Shown here: positions 21,180 through 32,991 of the stretch, one piece after another | How positions within the stretch are numbered: position 1 is the stretch's first letter | Layout of the letters: every line of letters starts with the position of its first letter | Source of the DNA: Linanthus parryae | Lineage: Eukaryota; Streptophyta; Magnoliopsida; Ericales; Polemoniaceae | Assembly (NCBI GenBank): GCA_023055425.1 | Contig: JALGPY010000033.1 | Location: forward strand, 2,412,908 to 2,476,907 | Length of the DNA: 64,000 bases | Direction: 5' to 3' | Notes under the pieces: model-generated | Databases searched by the model: none | Told to the model about the DNA's origin: nothing | What the model saw: the letters and a program-made list of their open reading frames with translations, nothing else | Translations under genes and position numbers: made by a program

Positions 21180-23040
21180 CTCGCATCTAAAGGATCCGCA
21201 AGTATTTGTTCGTGCAGAGCGTAAGGGCCAGAGGAAAGTAACTCACATGGACGACGAAGGGAGAGCTGAAGGAGAAAGAACTTTCTAGACTTTAGATTAT
21301 GAGATGGCCACTAAGGAGAGGGTCGAAAAGGAGTATGAGGAGCTTAGGGCTCAGTTGGCTGCACTCCGAGCACCACTACCACCTTCACTACCACCGCCTC
21401 CGACTAATATACCTAATGTGGCACATTCACAAGGGAAACTGACACAGAATAAAGCATAGAAGAGACGTTCTATGGTTAGCATGTATAGGCCAACTTCGGC
21501 CACTTATCGCCAGAGATTGTGGTTCCACCTATCACTGCAGCACACTTCGAGCTGAGGAGCTCAATGATTCAAATAGTGCATAATGAATACAGATTCAGTG
21601 GAGCTTCATAGGATGATCCTGATGCACACATGGCTACTCTTACTCATATTTGTCAAACTCTCCATGACGATAGAGTGCAAGAAGATACAATAAATATGAT
21701 TATGTTTCCCTTTTCCCTAATTGGAAATGATAGACAATGTCTCTAAGAATTGTGTGCATGTTCAATAAGTTCATGGGATAAACTCATCATATAAATTCTC
21801 AATAAATATCATCCACCATACAAAGTTGCAGAGTTGAAGGAAGAGATCATCCGGTTCCCTCATCTAGATGGAGACTCGGTGGGAGACACTTGGAGGAAAC
21901 TCAACCATATCTTGTGCATATGTTCAATCATGGCGAACCTTGGTACATACTGTTGCACTATTTTTACACAGCTTTAGACAAAGAATCTTAATGGAATTGG
22001 ATATCCTTGTTAGAGGACATTTTATGGGATTAGATGAGCTTACTACTATGGATATGCTGAATAATGCAGCAAAATGAGAGATTACGAGATCTCATATACG
22101 TAGGACATGAAAATCTTCAGGGGAGTCAGCTCCAGCGAGTCAGATGGATACATTCAATCAGCATATGGCGACGTTGGCCAAAGTGTTCTACACTCAGAAT
22201 CTAGTAGCACATGTGAAGACCATGGGGCAACATCCTGAAGATGAGAATTAGGGGTACGATTATGGTATTGAAGGACTAAATTATATGAGACCTCCTATCA
22301 ACAAATGTGGGGGATTTCTCACCAGCATAACAACTTCAATCGTCCTAAATTTAGTTGGAGTAATTGAAGAAATGGATAATATGCACTAGTTGGAAGCCGA
22401 ATCCTCCATACCAGGAATAAAGAGCAGTTCCACCTGATGAGCAATAGGTACAACATAGTCCAAATATGGTTAGCCTACTCACAAAGATGAATGAGAAGCT
22501 ATCTTGCATGGAAAGTGAGTAGGTTGGGACAAAGGCACTTGTTAGAAGTTATGAGATGCAGATTTGCTAGATTGCTAACCAGAAAAATACTCTTCCACCT
22601 GGAATGCTTCCCACAGGTACAATTACTCTCGTTTGACATGTTAAAGAAATTACTACTAGAAGTGGCATCTCTACTATAGAACCACCTTATCCTACACATG
22701 CTAGAGCTTAGGCTACTCAGGCCATTGAGAGAGAATTGGGTGAAGAGGTGCCCACAATTTTTATGAGTCCTCAATGAAATAACAAAATGGATAAGAAGGA
22801 AGACCCACGAAGAACCCTAAGTCCAGTTGATTTCAACTTGCGGGTTTTATATCCCATGGCGATGAAGAGAGATGGCGATGAACACTAGTATGAGCGTTTC
22901 ATGGATATTTACAAACAATTGCATATCAACATCCTCTTTGGGGAAGCTCTTGCTGAAAGTTGAAATTTGTGAAAGATATCTTATGGGGAAAGAAGAGAAT
23001 ATACCCCTACACCGCGGTGAAGCTGACATAGATGTGTAGT
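21180..23040 (+). pseudogene. Athila-2 gag
   Basis: Frames joined across many stops give LKDPQVFVRAERKGQRKV (21188), a proline-rich stretch, SMYRPTSATYRQR (21478), AAHFELRSSMIQ, DPDAHMATLTHICQTLHD (21618-21671), a helix-rich capsid region, HQHNNFNRPKFSWSN, TKMNEKLSCMESE, MQICQIANQKNTLPPGMLP (22555-22612), TRSG and YERFMDIYKQLHINILFGEA (22889-22948). The last block is a strong Athila signature just upstream of the protease. Not translatable. Confidence 0.8.
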
Positions 23041-23060
23041 ATGGTTATACAGAGTGACAT

Positions 23061-23205
23061 CCCCCATATGAGAGATCCAGGAATTGTTCATTTAGCATGT
23101 AGTCTTGGGGGTAGAATTCATACACATGGGCTATGTGACTTGGCTCCATAATTAACATCATACCATTGTCACTATATTGGAGATTGTACCTAGGGTAAAT
23201 AGGTT
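23061..23205 (+). pseudogene. Athila-2 aspartic protease fragment
   Basis: MRDPGIVHLACSLGGRIHTH then GLCDLAP, which corresponds to the Athila protease layout DPGSF.IPC..G and CDLGAS. The active-site DLGAS reads DLAP here. The similarity stops near 23205, where Tat-2 sequence begins, so the rest of Athila-2 pol is absent. Confidence 0.7.
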
Positions 23206-24200
23206 GCACTAAAACAATTGCGCAGGAGGACGACGAGGAACTCTACGAGATCAATCACGTACATCACTACAAAGACCATGAGTTAAACAAAGAGAATATG
23301 CGAGCGTCGCACCTGGTTAACATGAACAAATTCATGACGTTCTTTGATGGACGCATTTATCCAAATATTGAAGGATGGAGATGACAAATGCCATACTCTG
23401 GATTGCTGAAGATTTCGGAGAAGACCTAGTCAAATCTAATGTTGAAGTCATAAACGCATCAACATCGCCATCCACGTTAATTTCATTCTCATGAGGAGAC
23501 AAGGTTTCCAATGGGTGACATTTCCGCCCATTGTACGTGACTGCGGTGATCAATGGCGTGAAACTCCAAAGAGATTTTCCTAACGGAGAAGCCTTGGTGA
23601 ATTTCATCTCTACCAGTACCCTCAAACTGGTCGGTATCCCTGGTGCGAAGTTAGTTAGAAGACCCTCCCCGTAGATGGGATTCGGAAACAACTCCAAGAT
23701 GAACCTCGGATTCATCTGAATAGGGTTGCAGATTGGAAAGATAGACAAATTCCATTTGATCGTGGCTAGCACAACCTACCATACGATCATCAGCCGATAA
23801 TAGATTCACCGATTTAACGTAGTAACTTCCACCACCCACCAAATAATGAATGCGATATGGAAATTGAAGGTGGTGGATATCCCGAACTCGGTTTATCTAT
23901 TCAACCTGGACGAAGCGCACCTCACTGAAGCAGCATGTTTGAACGAGCTGGGAGAAAAAGTAACCCAGGGCCATTCAAGCCGATTCCCCTACCCAAGTGG
24001 GACGACGTAAAAAACCAATATCCAGCAGGGCTGATGTTGTTACAAGAGAAGACAGATGCATACCCGTTTCTAACGCAACCTGCTCACAACAAGTGCACTT
24101 ACTCACGAAGAGGTACGTGGAACACACTGAGGAAGGAAAATTGGTCAGCTTCTAAAAGAACAGGAAGAAGCGCTATCGCATATGAAGGTGCATGAAGCTA
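23206..24200 (+). pseudogene. Tat-2 protease region
   Basis: Joined frames parallel the Tat-1 frame at 58060-59064: NAILWIAEDFGEDLVKSN against KAILRVAEDFEEDIFISN, PLYVTAVINGVKLQRDF against PLYVTTVINDVEFKRAF, and LKLVGIPGAKLVRRPS against LNLAGIPEKNIVRRPS. The protease triad DGG of Tat-1 reads NGE here, so the site is lost. GPFKPIPLPKWDDVKNQ at 23970-24020 matches the C-terminal linker. The 146-aa minus-strand frame at 23332-23772 is a shadow. Confidence 0.75.
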
Positions 24201-25100
24201 TCTTCGACTCACAAGGACAACCCTAAGAACAAAGGCCCTGATGTGATCATAAGTGGAGTTGAAACCAGATGCGACATAACCATGGAAGGAAACTTACCAT
24301 TCGCCCTAGAATGTTTTGAAGAAAAGCCTAAGCCACATAAGCAAGACCTGTTAGAGGTGCTCCTATGCGCGAACGAAGATATCAACAGGCAAATACATAT
24401 AGAAGCTGATCTGTGAGGGAGAGACAGAAAGACCCTGTTAGAGCTCCTGAAAGAATAACGACATGTCTTTGCATGGGATTAAAAGGAGATGCCAGGGCAT
24501 AAACCAGGGTCGCCATGCATCGAATCTGTGTCAATTAGCAGATCAAGCCGGTCAAATAGAACACGAGAACTTTCCGACCTGATCTAGAATTCAAGATCAA
24601 AGAAGAGGTGGAGAAGCTGCTGAGGGAAAAATTTATCAAACTGGTGCACTGTCCAAAATAGCTCGCTAACATCGTCCCAGTGATCAAAAGAATGGGCAGT
24701 TGTGAATCTGCGTGGGTTTTAGGGACCTCAACCGATTCTGCCCTAAGGACAATTTTCCCCTACCAAACATCGACATGTTGATCGATTCCAGAGCAGGAAA
24801 TCAAATGTTCAGCTTTATGGACGAATTCAGTGGGTACAATCAGATCAAGATGGACCCTTTTCCAGGAGCTGATGCATTCATCACTGCGGTAGGTGTATGT
24901 CATTATACAATTATGCCATTTGGACTATAATATGTTGGTGTATCCTACCAAAGGGTGATGATGACCCTTTTCCACGAAATGATGCACAAGGATGTTGAGT
25001 TCTACGTTGATGATCTAGTGGTCAAATCTCGTAAGAAGAAGGACCACTTGAAGGATATGAGGAAGGTCTTCTAAAGGTGCAAACGTTTCGAATAAAGATG
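24192..25100 (+). pseudogene. Tat-2 reverse transcriptase
   Basis: ELLKEXRHVFAWD near 24440, FRDLNRFCPKDNFPLPNIDM (24714-24775), FSFMDEFSGYNQIKM (24810-24855), IMPFGL, and FYVDDLVVKSRKKKDHL with YVDD at 25013-25024. Unlike Tat-1 it keeps the stretch after PNI. More than ten stops and frameshifts. Confidence 0.82.
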
Positions 25101-25922
25101 AACTCCTTGAATTGCACGTTTGGGGTAACCTATGGTATGTTCATGGGATGTGTGAGACATTGACAAAGAATAGAGCCATACCCCGCAAAGATCTCTGCAA
25201 TTACGAGCATTCTGACACCTGCAACCAGACTAAAGTGAAGACATTCTTAGGAAAGCTCTCGTACCCCTGAAGATTCATATGGGCGATCAAATAAAAGCAA
25301 CTGCTTCAGCCGACTCCTGAAGAGAAAACTAATTTTTATTGCCAGCACGAGCACCAACAGGATTTCGAACACCTGAAGGGCATACTTACTTCCTACACAG
25401 GGCATGATCACACTGAGATGGGGAGTCCTTTGCTGCTCTACCTGAATTCAACCAATACGTCAATCAGAGCTCTGCTGGCGCAGGTGCATGAAGGACATGA
25501 GCACCCGATTAAACTACATCTCCAGGGTAGTCCAAGACGGGGAGTCTAGATACCCTGCCATGGAGCGATACTGCGTGACGCTTTTTTGTGGTGCAGAAGT
25601 TAAAGCACTACTTTGCAACCCATAAATTCATGGTGGTGAGTGACCCCACATGGTACCTCTTGTCTTACCCAGCTCCTTGTGGCCATTTAGGAAAATGTTT
25701 TATGACTCTTTCTCTCTATGATATCACATTTGCGAGACCCAGGGAAATAAAATCCTATGCATTTGCAGATCTATTGGCGCCGTTCCCAGACGGTAATTAC
25801 TAGCCGATAACGGAGGATATGATCAGAAACCTGGAGGTCACACACTGGAAGAAGATCTTTGGAGATTCCACTTTGACGGCTCGTTCACAAGGTCTGGAGG
25901 AGGGATTGGGTATGTACCAACA
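25101..25922 (+). pseudogene. Tat-2 RNase H domains, upstream part
   Basis: First RNase H: broken frames from TFGVTYGMFMGCV (25118) to VQKLKHYFATHKFMVVSD (25591-25645). Second (archaeal-type) RNase H starts near 25855 with the family block FDGS.TRSGGGIGYV and is interrupted by the solo LTR at 25923. Dual RNase H supports the Tat assignment. Confidence 0.75.
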
Positions 25923-27353
25923 CGTAGGGTTTTGTAAAGGATTACGCAGAGGAAATAAACAATAAAAGATCCACACAAGACCCTCCAAGGATCACAGGAA
26001 CATAATTCATAACGATAGTAAATGATTCATAACATTTACCTTGTGGGTCTCCTGTGATGACTTCAAACGTGAATAGTGTCACGTCTCTACGGTTGATTCA
26101 CGCCTAGGATTGAGATCTAGATCCTCAAACTCCTTGTTCTAGCTAGGAATGATGGAAGAGGAAGAAAAAATCACACAACGGAGACCAAAAGAGAGGATCG
26201 TCCCTAAGGGGATTTGGCCGACAGGGTAGGGGGCGGACGACACTAAGGGGCTTCGGGCTTTTTATGTTGTCTTGCTCTCTCTCCTTGATTTCTCTCCTAC
26301 TCAAGTAATGTTATGAGCATTAAGTTGTAGGAAGGAAGCTAGGAGCATCCTTTATATAGTCCAACAACTCCTTGTTTACTACATAAAGCCCCTATCCTAA
26401 TCTTACTCAAGTTCGGATTAGTCCCTCTTACATATTAGTCATACTAAGTTAGCAAGTTGTTGCACTTTGATCCTTCTAATTAATTAATCATATTAATTAA
26501 TTCCCAAGACTATTTCAATCCATATGGTGTGTGACCCTATATGATTCTACTTAGTTGGTAGTAACTATTTACTAACATGGAGCGGTGTCTAGCAACACAT
26601 CCATTCCACCCAACTAATAGAAATAGTCATCCTACAAACCTTGTGCAAGTATTGTCTCATCCCTTTGTCTCTACAACCGGATTGGACACGAGACATACAA
26701 GTCACACTCGTATATCCAATCCATAGTTTCTAGATCCTGGGAATAGCCTTATTCATGCAGATAACATCAATATCCCATATTTATTTATCTGAGTCTGGCC
26801 AGAGATTCCATGAGCATTATCCCTCGAGAGGCCGCGGATATTTGCTCCAGTTATGTGGGAGGGACAAGTTCTATATACATCACTAAGATATCTAAGCTTG
26901 CTTCATATTGGGTGCGATACGCGCCTTTATGGCTACCCAGTCACGGTGTAGCGTTTGACGCTACCAAAACACAATATTCCACAACTAGATGATCTAGTGA
27001 CTTCAAGTCTAAGGATGACTATACCGTTGTCACCGCGAGAAGGACTTGTGACTTTACATAACTTGTATGTAGCCTTCTCGGAGATGGGTCAATCCAGTAT
27101 GCCATTACCCCTAATGCATACCCTTGTGTTGGATCGTGATATCTCTATATCAATCCAACCCCATTCTAGTCTATAGATGATTGTCCTGTTAATCAGTATA
27201 ATGGACTAGGGATATTTAAGATAAACAACACGATTGTAAATCTAAGGACTTCATTATATTAAATATCTCCATGAATAATACAATGAATATTCTAGCCAAT
27301 TTATTGTTCATACTAAACTAGATTGCCTCTAGGGCATCTATTCCAACACAACC
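25918..27353 (-). mobile_element. Solo LTR of the Copia-1 family with target-site duplication
   Basis: 25923-27348 (1426 bp) is the reverse complement of the Copia-1 LTR: it ends ATTCCAACA on plus (TGTTGGAAT on minus) and starts CGTAGGGTTTT (originally TGAAGGGTTTT). No internal region, so this is an LTR-LTR recombination product. Flanks CAACA (25918-25922) and CAACC (27349-27353) are a 5-bp target duplication with one mismatch. Removing LTR and one copy restores the RNase H reading YVPTRPQGEVIQM. Confidence 0.93.
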
Positions 27354-27720
27354 AGACCGCAAGGCGAAGTGATCCAAATGTCGTACAAGCTAGGCTTCTG
27401 GTTCACGAAAATGAAGCAGACTATGAGGCTCTCGTAGCAGGAATACTCACAAAAAATTCATTGAAGTCAAGAAGCTTGTCATTTCACGCGAAGTAAGATT
27501 AACATTCAAGCAATCATCAGGAGGCTTCGCACTTAAGGAAACCAACATCCTGAGCTACCGGACTATGGTGAAAAAGTTGTCTAGCAATTTTAAATCTCTT
27601 GACTCCGAATACACCCCAGGAGCTCCAACCTCCATGCGGATGCATTTGACAAGGTGGGATCCAAGGTATCAGAAGACAGGTGCAGCGCTCAAGTCCAAGT
27701 GAAGACTAGCCCATTTATCA
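27349..27720 (+). pseudogene. Tat-2 second RNase H, downstream part
   Basis: Continues TRPQGEVIQMSYKL after the solo LTR, equivalent to TKPDGEVIQMSTKL in Tat-1. Followed by degenerate YEALVAG and LHADAFDKVGSKVSE (near 27630-27670), equivalent to YADALATLGSKIS of Tat-1. Broken. Confidence 0.75.
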
Positions 27721-28975
27721 TGCGAGATGTATATGCAGAAGAAGAGCTTGATGGAGAATACTGGAGAAAGCCCATCGTGGAAGGACCGCTAAAAGGCGGT
27801 GAAGCCTTGAGTTGGCCCAATCTCAAGGGATTCAGCATCCACGAAGGGCTATTATACTCGAAAGGGCCTGGCTGGAGCTTGTTGTTATGCGTTACATAAC
27901 AAGGAAGGGATTAGTTGAATAAGCTGCATGAAGTGAATTTCGAAAAACGAAGTTCCTCTTTACCGGAAGGCGTAGCGCCAAGGCATCTTCTTGCCCCGAA
28001 CCCAAATGAGCACCTACGCAGCTTATCTACAAGGATAATACAACAAATGCGCCTTGGTCTAAGATGTGATTGAGATCCGTGCCATCGACAAAAGCCTATA
28101 CTTGAGAAAGCCATTCATTCTCTACTTGCGAGATAGCATTCTCCCTGACGAAATGAAAAGAGTGGAAGCCATCAAAATTAATAGCTCTAGATACGAGATG
28201 AGGAACCACGTGCTTTGGAGAAAAAAGCTTAAGTGGATTTTTATTGAGATGTATCGCAGGACTAGAGACTCACGAAGCAATGGAAGCGACTCACTCTGCA
28301 GAATACCAAGGAGGTGCGAAATTGTGCAGGCAACTCCTGAGCCTTAGTTACTTATGGCCTACCATGGAGGCAGATGACAGGAAAAAAGGTCAAAAGATGA
28401 CGGAAGTGCTAATTCGATGGGAACCTAATTCATTCCCTATCTGCAAATCTGCACACATTTGCCACTCCATGGTCGTTCCATACCTGGGCTCATAGACTTC
28501 ATTGGTCCCATAAGGCCTGAATCCTAAGGGAAAAAGTTCATCCTCACGGTGATGGAACTCTATAACAAATGGGTGTAGGCGATTCCTGTAAAGAATCCAA
28601 TGGAGGTGCGATAATTAGCTTCGTCGTTAGAAAAAAAATTTGCAGGTTTGGTATTTCGAACACCATCCTTTGAGAGAACAGGACGCCGTTAGTTAATACC
28701 AAAGTTGCGAGGACGATCAATCAATTCAACGTCACGCATATCACCTGAACTCCCTATTACCCAAAGGGACATGGGCAGGCGGAAGCTTCTAACAAGACCC
28801 TAATGAGGATTCTCAGCAAGTTGTTCACAGACGACCACACAAAGTTGATCAGTTATATCTATGTTTCTCTCTGGGCTTATCGCACTCCCCCACGGACTCC
28901 CATGGGCGCATCTCCATTTTATTAATGCTACGGGGCCAAATCAAGATCCCTTCCGCATGACTAGTGTTGAGTGCA
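27721..28975 (+). pseudogene. Tat-2 integrase
   Basis: Linker (LKGFSIHEGLLYSKGPG, 27820-27870), zinc-binding region in pieces (GGAKLCRQLLSLSYLWPTM, 28310-28365), HTWAH.. near 28480 where Tat-1 has HTWAVDFIGPI, and ending GHGQAEASNKTLMRIL (28768-28815) with the catalytic Glu, then SLWAYRTPPRTPMGASPF. Many stops. Would integrate cDNA; non-functional. Confidence 0.78.
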
Positions 28976-29079
28976 TAGATTGACAACCAGAGAAATCAAT
29001 GTGGGGATTCTTGTCGATTGATGTTCCTCCAATATGAGGAATTTTATCAATGAAACACCCTACCATATTATGGATTGAT

Positions 29080-29860
29080 AACTTCCACTCGCATTTTATT
29101 GTCAATCATGCTGATAGACATTGCGTAAACCTATCCACTGTGATAGCAGCTGTGTTGTAAGCTTATCACCCATTGATAAAAAACTGGATAACTCTATTCC
29201 TCGGGATAGCAGCCACACTCTAACTTGTCACCTACTGATAGCAACTATGAAAAAGCCTATAACCAGATGATAGCAACTGCGAAAAAAGCATATCACGTGC
29301 TGATAGCAACTGCGAATAGCCTAGCACATGCTCATTGCATCTGCGATTGTAATGGCATGCTAAGAGAAAATACGAATATCCTCCTGCCATGATAGCACCT
29401 ACAAATAATTCTTAGAGAGTTATAAAGCCTATATGCCATGATAGCACATGCAAATCAATCTTAGAAAGTTATAAATCATATCTTCCACGATAACACCTGC
29501 AAATATTTCTTAGCATGTTATGAAGCCTATTTTCCATGATAGAATCTTCAAATCTTTCTTAGCAAGTTATAAAGCTTATCTCCCATGATAGCACATGTAG
29601 TTCTTTCTTAAAAATTATGAAGCAATCTACTAAGGTAGTACTCGCAATTCAAAAGCCTATCTCCTGAGATAGAAACTGTTAAAATCTTTTAATTCCTTTA
29701 CCAGGGTATCAAGAGCCTATCCTCCAAGATAGCAACTGCGAGGAGCTTATCCTCTAAAAGATAGTACATGTAATTTCCTACGAAAGGTAAAAAAGTTTAT
29801 TACATGAGATGGAGGTTGCGGAAAACCCTTCTTTTGGGATGGTAATTGTGAATATCCCAT
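29080..29860 (+). repeat. Tat-2 3' minisatellite of hairpin units
   Basis: Degenerate tandem units built on GCCTATC...GATAGCA. At about 29230-29335 the units are 31-33 bp (GATAGCAACTGCGAA core). At 29390-29634 there are five units of exactly 49 bp, starting at 29390, 29439, 29488, 29537 and 29586. The rest is irregular. The core half-sites AGCCTATC and GATAGC are partly complementary and could fold back. A similar array occupies the same place in Tat-1. Confidence 0.85.
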
Positions 29861-29869
29861 AATCTTATT

Positions 29870-30990
29870 ACATTTCTAAAGGTTTCTAAATAAAAAAACC
29901 ATGAACTATGCTGAGCTTACAACACATCAGTTTTTGTCATTGCATGAGCGACACACCTGATCACCGGAATCATGTTGTGAAATGTTTTACAATTGGCGTA
30001 CGTCTAAAAGCTGCTCACAAGAGAAAGCACATAATAAATTCAAAACTACGATTCACACCCCATTCTTTTATTATTTCGTTAATGGCTTTATGTGTATAAC
30101 GAAACCTTAACAGGTGACACAAGAAACTATTACAGATAAATACAAATGAAGCGTTAATGTTGCGCAGGTGGAATGCTCCATTCTGAAGGTGCTGCAGGTG
30201 CGATGGTATGTCAGATGTTTAGAAGATACGTGAAGATGCTACGCATGTGAAAAATGACAAGAAAAAGGGACCCAAGGCTAAAGGTTTAGAGAAGTCTTCA
30301 CCCCATGTTGCCTTCAGGGTGGTCTAGGAACACATTCGTCTTCCCATGGGGAATGACCCCGAGTCACCCGATGTAGCCTTCTCTTTCCCGGAGCACTTCG
30401 AACTCGCCAAAGCAGGCAGCCATGAGAGGGCGCACCAAACATGCCAGTCGACCTCGCTGCCATGTACGAAGTCAAAACACGTGGGAGATCACGTTTGTAT
30501 TTCTTCTTTCCGATGACCACATCTGTCTCAGTGGATAAAACAGGAAGACATGCGGGAGGATCCAATTTTATCAAAACTTAACCCCCTGGATCGGGGGTTC
30601 AAGAGTAATGCGCTCGAAGATGGATCCATCAGCTACCTTAATGTGATGCAAGGAGTAAGCCTTTGAAGGCGGAACTCCACGCAGACAACCTGCATTAGGT
30701 GGATTCAAGAGTCAAACATGTGAATTGCGAGAAACAATGGTTCTTCTGCCACTACCTTCTCGCATGAAGAAGGCAATGGAGACTCCAATTAATCAGGCAC
30801 CGACTACATCGTTGTGAGATTCAAGAAGCAAAACTACTGTGTTTCACTTCTTGAATCCACCAAAGAAATAAGCAACAAGCGAATACCTTCCTTACACCGG
30901 AGGATAGTTTTCAAGAGAAGATGAAAAGAGATAAGAAGGAAGCACTATTCGGATGAACGGCTAAAACATTGGTGCTCCTTTTATAGCCAA
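29870..30990 (-). other. Tat-2 opposite-strand transcription-unit-like region
   Basis: On the minus strand, GGCTATAAAAGGAGC (30973-30987) is a good TATA box, followed by a CT-rich leader and, at 30314-30574, an 86-codon frame (MIKLDPPACLPV..., SYMAARSTGMFGAPSHGC). I do not recognise the protein. Position between the minisatellite and the 3' LTR, and antisense orientation, match the PMD-carrying unit of Tat-1, though I see no PMD similarity here. Confidence 0.4.
30973..30987 (-). promoter_or_regulatory. TATA box on the strand opposite to Tat-2
   Basis: GGCTATAAAAGGAGC on the minus strand, about 350 bp inside the polypurine tract. It points away from the 3' LTR into the interior. Confidence 0.5.
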
Positions 30991-31338
30991 GGATGCGTGG
31001 GCATGGAGATCCTCAACAATCGAAACGGACGGTCGCGATAATCAAATTAAAAGTGTGAACGACCACTATCCTATGTGGTAACGTCGGCAATAAAGGTGGA
31101 AATTAATTACATCCGTAAAACAATCTCGGTTATCGGTAAGAGTCCAATCCATTCAAGTTCTCCTGCTTAGGAAGGTCATGTGCCATGAGCGTTAAGGCGT
31201 GAAGCTTCGAGAAACAAGCCACCAGTGACCTTTTGGATCCACTAACGGATGGGCTAAATCCAAAACCAATATGTCACATGAATTTTATCAGTTATCTCAA
31301 AACATTCAATACATTCTTAAATACTGTTCCAAATGACT

Positions 31339-31990
31339 CTTGGGGGCTAGGGTTTTTGCCTTCGAATATCATGCGTCGATCTCAAAATGCAAAAATGGGG
31401 CTAAATTCGATACCCTAAGTGAGACACTATTGATAAGACAAGTGACGACCCTGGATAAGGGGCATGTACCTACACTGTGCTCCATACATCACCTTAAGAC
31501 GCTCTGTGCCTACGCATATGCTAAGGATTGCGAGGCATAGTCCTTCCCATGTGCGTGCTTCGCACTTACGGGGCTTGGGGTGCGTGTGGCTTGGAGGCTA
31601 AAGTAAGGATTATCGCATGCGAGAGGGAAATCCCGTATGAAACCCTCTTATTTTATCAAGAGACCAGCGAACGGACGGTCACACCCCCAAAATTGCTAAC
31701 CACGATTCCTACATATACGGGTCGTGAGCCGTTCAATTAGGCAGACTTTAAGGCCACAAGGGTTTCCGTTACCATCGTGTGTGCTCTCCCACACCCGTCT
31801 AATGGCCTATATATGAAGGGATCTGTCCCATTCATAACAACATGATACCAAGAACACAACAGACGTGACGAATACAACAGTTACAACATTCAGCTCAAGC
31901 CATCACTAACTCCTCTCTGGATAACGTACGTTACATTGATCTTACCCCAACCTAATCTCACTCTCTGTGACCAAACAGGTTAACTAGGTT
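31339..31990 (+). repeat. Tat-2 polypurine tract and probable 3' LTR
   Basis: CTTGGGGGCTAGG at 31339-31351 corresponds to CTAGGGGGCTAA before the Tat-1 LTR. The following sequence shares GTGGCTTGGAGGCTAAAGTAAG (near 31585) with GTGGTTTGGAGGCTAGAGTAAG of the Tat-1 LTR and has a TATA box CCTATATATGAAGG (31807-31820). LTR ends are not certain, and there is no 5' partner in the window. Confidence 0.5.
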
Positions 31991-32660
31991 TTGTTTGTTT
32001 TGTTCTTCTGCTTACATGACTATAGGTGAATTATCGTAGATCCCCCTTATCTACAATAGTGCACAACGCTCGATGTATTTTTCAGAGAGTGCTATTACTC
32101 TATCTATGTAGATTAGGGGGACTGTAATTTTTCTCAAAATGTAAGTTAATAGTTACTTTTCACATGCCTAAAACTCTTTTCGATATGCTTCAATGACTGA
32201 GAGCTTGATGATTTTGATTTGAATCCAGGAGATTTCCCAATCTCACAAAAAAGAAAAACCCACAATAATAATATTTTTGATACATGCATTTAGGGAATCC
32301 AGTGTGATAATACATATTACATCTCATCTTGCTGCATGTGCAATTTATTGTTTCGAGTCATGGCCAAGAGGAGTTTGTGCAATCTGTCATCCTATTTGGA
32401 TTTTTGTTTAGGACAAATAAAGACGCTGGTGTGAGTGAGCTCGATAACTCTGTAACCAAATTTATATTTTGTCGAAATTGAGGCGAGTTGAGGAATTTAT
32501 CCTTTTAAATGAGTTTCATTTGTTTCCAAATTGCTTGGTTTGTTTATTTATCTCGTAGATGCGAAATGATAGTTTATCTAGTTTTTGTGCTGTAAGTCAT
32601 ATATTTTGTCACATGTGATCACGCGGTTTGTTGTAGTTGTGTTTCACAGGAACGAAACTC
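31991..32660. other. No gene seen; one imperfect inverted repeat
   Basis: AT-rich, no coding signal. CCCCCTTATCTACA (32042-32055) and TGTAGATTAGGGGG (32107-32120) form 14-bp arms with one mismatch around a 51-bp loop. The right end probably passes into the Athila-like LTR. Confidence 0.5.
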
Positions 32661-32991
32661 GACACATGATTGGGATTAGATGGGCACGATTTGGAAGAAA
32701 TAATGAAGTGAAAGAAATTTGGAGTGGAAATTTTACTAAGAACAGGGGAGGTACTATGATGTTAGCTATTTTACACTCACTTCTTGCGTATAATAGAGGG
32801 TAGTAAGATGGGAACGAAAAGACGTCAAAATTTTACTAATGCATGGAAGCAAAACAGATTACGAGGCTTTCTTAACTATCATAGAGAGCAAGAAGTAAGA
32901 GAAAAAACATATGAAAATATAAGCACAAAATACGTACATACGCTGGCTAGCAATGTAAATACACGAGGAAAAGTTACAAGGAAACTTTGCT

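Larger units (their letters stand above)
23206..31990 (+). mobile_element. Tat-2: degenerate Ty3/Gypsy Tat-like element, 5'-truncated
   Basis: Protease, reverse transcriptase, two RNase H domains and integrase in Gypsy order, all homologous to Tat-1 (46834-61194) but far more decayed. The 5' LTR and most of gag are missing; it abuts Athila-2 protease at about 23205. Downstream of integrase come a hairpin minisatellite (29080-29860), an opposite-strand unit (about 29900-30990), polypurine tract (31339-31351) and probable 3' LTR. Interrupted by the solo LTR 25923-27348. Confidence 0.8.

Noticed and set aside
23332..23772. 146-aa minus-strand ORF
   Set aside because: Shadow of the Tat-2 protease region, which reads on plus with clear homology to Tat-1.
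29080..29860. CRISPR-like array
   Set aside because: Units are contiguous and diverged with no unique spacers, and the sequence is a plant retrotransposon.
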